This document shows positions 6,823-8,197 of a DNA stretch of 8,197 nt, in pieces (position 1 is the first letter of the stretch; the number at the start of each line of letters is the position of its first letter). A program made the translations under genes and the position numbers. The notes under the pieces are model-generated. The model worked only from the letters and a program-made list of their open reading frames with translations. It was not told the origin of the DNA and did no database searches. This stretch comes from Pelotomaculum sp. UBA5255 (GTDB lineage Bacteria > Bacillota > Desulfotomaculia > Desulfotomaculales > Pelotomaculaceae), in assembly GCA_002408725.1 (NCBI GenBank), contig DHTR01000077.1:20672-28868 (forward strand), written 5' to 3'.

Positions 6823-6862
6823 AAAAAATAAGAAACCTTCCTCAAAATTGAGGAAGGTTTCT
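6821..6862 (-). terminator. Strong intrinsic terminator, best oriented for leftward transcription
   Basis: AGAAACCTTCCTC (6831-6843) and GAGGAAGGTTTCT (6850-6862) form a perfect 13-bp stem. On the plus-strand side the sequence before it is GAAAAAAATA, which on the minus strand gives a run of seven T after the stem; on the plus strand no T run follows. It therefore terminates leftward transcripts (the VanZ-like gene and hairpin array) best, and may also weakly stop the glycosidase transcript whose stop codon is 8 nt before the stem. Confidence 0.85.
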
Positions 6863-6870
6863 ATGTTAAG

Positions 6871-7255
6871 AGCCCGTAATGACCTACGCTCCAGCCACCA
6901 CGCATACCTGCATAGCCCATGACAATCTTTCGACTGCCATAAACCATTACGGTACCCGTAATGACCTTTGCTCGACTATCATGGATATCTAGGAAGCCTA
7001 TAGCAATCTTTCGACTGCTATAGACCCCAGGCTGTAAAAAGTCATAGCATCCGAAACCCATGATAGTCTTAGCTCGACCAATGAATATCCCTTGCGACCC
7101 TGCAGCAATCGTTCGGACTGCTGCAAAGCCTGCCGAAACATCCACCAGTCTGCCCGCCGGCCAAAACCGAGCCATTACGACCCGATCTTGACCTTTGGCC
7201 GACTGTTACAGAGCCCGTTGACCCTGTAACAGTCTGGGCTCGGCCATTACGAACC
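6871..7255 (-). repeat. Array of degenerate hairpin repeats, unknown family
   Basis: At least seven related short elements fill this stretch between two convergent genes. Read on the minus strand they share a core like GTCGAAAGAT (6919-6940, 6998-7023, and a variant at 7101-7125) or GTCGAGCAAAGGTC (6961-6982, relatives at 7059-7083 and near 7181-7204). The stems differ but remain self-complementary: 11 bp at 6998-7023, 9 bp at 6919-6940 and 10 bp at 7101-7125. The first two close on a GAAA tetraloop on the minus strand. Some pairs are G-U there but A-C on the plus strand, so the minus-strand RNA folds better. CGTAATGG or its complement recurs at five places, and CATTACGG/CCGTAATG makes a palindrome at 6945-6963. 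A 104-codon minus-strand frame (7175-6861) runs through it, with in-phase motifs such as SSRKIAIG, SRAKVITG and GSRKIVMG, but its ATG has no SD. Function unknown. 7256-7323 is plain AT-rich sequence. Confidence 0.75.
7197..7245 (-). repeat. Long hairpin at the upstream end of the repeat array
   Basis: ACTGTTACAG (7202-7211) pairs perfectly with CTGTAACAGT (7224-7233). Outside it GGCCG (7197-7201) pairs with CGGCC (7241-7245), with a 7-nt bulge at 7234-7240. AGCCC in the loop (7212-7216) can also pair with GGGCT in the bulge (7236-7240), giving a possible pseudoknot or alternative fold. It is too loop-rich and has no T tail, so it does not look like a terminator. Confidence 0.75.
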
Positions 7256-7323
7256 CTTGTGATTGTATTTTGCCCGGATCTTAAATTTTTATTAATATAT
7301 TTTACTGTTAACTTTTTACTATG

Positions 7324-7683
7324 TTACCTTTTCTTCTTATAAATTTGGAAGATGGCTGCTGCCATAACCGCTCCGGCAAGATCATTGATGATGTCGGTCA
7401 TTTCAGGACTGCGTGTCGGCACGAAAGCTTGATGATATTCGTCGGTGAGACTGTACAAAAAGCATAGTAAAATTGACACCGCAGAGGTTTTTCCCGGTGA
7501 AGTTAAATGGGCCGGAGCATAATGAAAAAGGCCCGACAGAACGAAATAAGCAAGAAAGTGTCCCAAATTAAAATTTTCTATAAAAGGAAACAGGCCCCTT
7601 AGTTCACTGCCTGTGCGTCCTGACAGGTAGAAGATTACGCCCATCCAGAATAATGCAGGAACCCATCTTGCATATTTTTTCAT
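7324..7683 (-). CDS. VanZ-like family membrane protein
   Basis: 119 residues with about four hydrophobic segments (roughly 7-21, 42-57, 67-80 and 100-115) and a basic C-terminal KKKR. The family signature is clear: LTDEYHQAFVPTRSPEMTD at 79-97 followed by N100 and G104, matching the DE.hQ..vP.R....D...N..G pattern of VanZ-like proteins (PF04892). The family is named after VanZ of the vancomycin/teicoplanin resistance cluster, but most members are stand-alone membrane proteins of unknown role, and there is no van gene here, so no resistance claim is justified. ATG 7683 is preceded by AAAGG about 11 nt upstream, a modest SD. TATACT (minus strand, 7715-7710) could be a -10 element, without a good -35. 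No terminator follows its stop directly; transcripts probably continue through the hairpin array to the strong terminator at 6862-6821. Confidence 0.9.
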   Translation of the reverse strand: MKKYARWVPALFWMGVIFYLSGRTGSELRGLFPFIENFNLGHFLAYFVLSGLFHYAPAHLTSPGKTSAVSILLCFLYSLTDEYHQAFVPTRSPEMTDIINDLAGAVMAAAIFQIYKKKR

Positions 7684-7768
7684 ATTTCATGCAACCTTTC
7701 GGAAATAATAGTATATTCCTTTTTTTATACGCTTAGGCTTGTAACCCGGAGGATAGGCCGGGCGCCTG

Positions 7769-7797
7769 TTGGATAGACTTGGATCATGATATATATT
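7769..7797 (+). promoter_or_regulatory. Candidate promoter for lspA
   Basis: TTGGAT (7769-7774) and TATATT (7792-7797) are 17 nt apart. The -35 matches only three of six consensus bases, so support is modest. It would give a leader of about 110 nt. The rest of 7684-7913 is AT-rich with one small GC hairpin (CCCGG 7745-7749, CCGGG 7758-7762). Confidence 0.3.
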
Positions 7798-7913
7798 TTT
7801 ACTTTATAAGTATAGCCTAAAATAGGGGAAAGAGCATAAAAAATATTTGTCCAGTTGTTTTCGATGTGTAAGGGTATCTTAAGTATGGTAAAATTAGTAA
7901 CGGTGATGAAACA

Positions 7914-8197
7914 ATGTTCTTTTATATTATCGCAATTGTATTTTTAATGGATCAAGGGTCCAAGGCAGCCGTGCAGATGTGGATGTACCAGGGTGAATCG
8001 ATTGCTATTGTGAAGCCGGTTTTTTACCTGACCTACATCCTCAATCCAGGGGCAGCCTTTGGTTTCCTGGCGCACCAAACGAATCTTCTTATAGTGGTAA
8101 CGGTGATCCTGGTCCTGGGGGTGCTACTGGCTTACCGGAGCCTGTCCCTGGAGAGGGCTTTCATGCGTTACGGCCTTGGCCTGGTTGTGGGGGGGGC
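7914..8197 (+). CDS. lspA: Lipoprotein signal peptidase (signal peptidase II), 5' part
   Basis: An integral membrane aspartyl protease that removes signal peptides from prolipoproteins after lipidation. The first 94 residues are present and the gene runs off the window. It starts with a membrane segment followed by DQGSK at 13-17 (family motif DQ.SK) and has NPGAAFGFL at 44-52, the conserved N.GAA(F/W)G block, then a second membrane segment at about 58-74. The two catalytic aspartates lie in the missing C-terminal half, so activity cannot be judged here. ATG 7914 has GGTGAT (7902-7907) 6 nt upstream, a good SD. Its position downstream of ileS matches the conserved Firmicutes order, although here about 2.7 kb of other genes and repeats lie between. 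Confidence 0.95.
   Translation, partial: MFFYIIAIVFLMDQGSKAAVQMWMYQGESIAIVKPVFYLTYILNPGAAFGFLAHQTNLLIVVTVILVLGVLLAYRSLSLERAFMRYGLGLVVGG

Noticed and set aside
6871..7255. CRISPR array
   Set aside because: Units are degenerate, spacing varies from 39 to 86 nt, there are no unique spacers of constant length and no cas genes nearby.
7324..7683. Glycopeptide resistance gene vanZ
   Set aside because: Only the broad VanZ-like family is supported; no vanA/H/X/R/S-type genes accompany it, and such stand-alone proteins are common in Firmicutes.

Overview
The window reads as a chromosomal segment of a Gram-positive, probably spore-forming Clostridia-type bacterium, with the Desulfotomaculum/Pelotomaculum relatives as a plausible guess. 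The evidence is gene content and order: a YlmH-type S4 protein, DivIVA, an Ile T-box leader with ileS, and lspA are the Firmicutes division-cluster neighbourhood (B. subtilis has ylmH-divIVA-ileS-ylyA-lspA). Shine-Dalgarno sites are strong (AGGTGA, AAGGAG, GAGGGAGG) and TTG starts are frequent. No species can be assigned from the sequence alone.

Layout. 1-1970 (+): the 3' end of ylmH, then divIVA, a Nudix hydrolase of CoA-pyrophosphatase type and a DUF167/YggU protein, closely spaced and probably one operon ending at a small hairpin near 1986-2005. 2018-2336: a textbook sigma-A promoter and a complete T-box riboswitch with specifier ATC (Ile), T-box core and intrinsic terminator, controlling ileS (2397-5180). 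The ileS transcript probably ends at a hairpin plus T-rich tail at 5249-5282. 5415-6822 (+): two overlapping genes, a small single-pass membrane coiled-coil protein and a membrane-anchored phosphodiester glycosidase (NAGPA/DUF2233-like). 7324-7683 (-): a VanZ-like membrane protein, convergent with the glycosidase gene. 7914-8197 (+): the 5' end of lspA, cut by the window edge.

The most unusual part is 6871-7255, between the convergent glycosidase and VanZ-like genes. It is an array of degenerate short hairpins with a shared core (minus strand roughly GTCGAAAGAT or GTCGAGCAAAG) and stems that differ but stay self-complementary. Two of them close on a GAAA tetraloop on the minus strand. Five cores are spaced by multiples of three, within a minus-strand frame open from 7175 to 6861 that ends at a strong minus-strand terminator. 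It could be a structured RNA, a tandem-repeat protein with a decayed 5' part, or a small hairpin repeat family. I cannot match it to a named element.

Together the genes link cell division and polarity (DivIVA, YlmH), isoleucyl-tRNA supply under tRNA-sensing control, and envelope functions (glycosidase pair, VanZ-like protein, lipoprotein signal peptidase).
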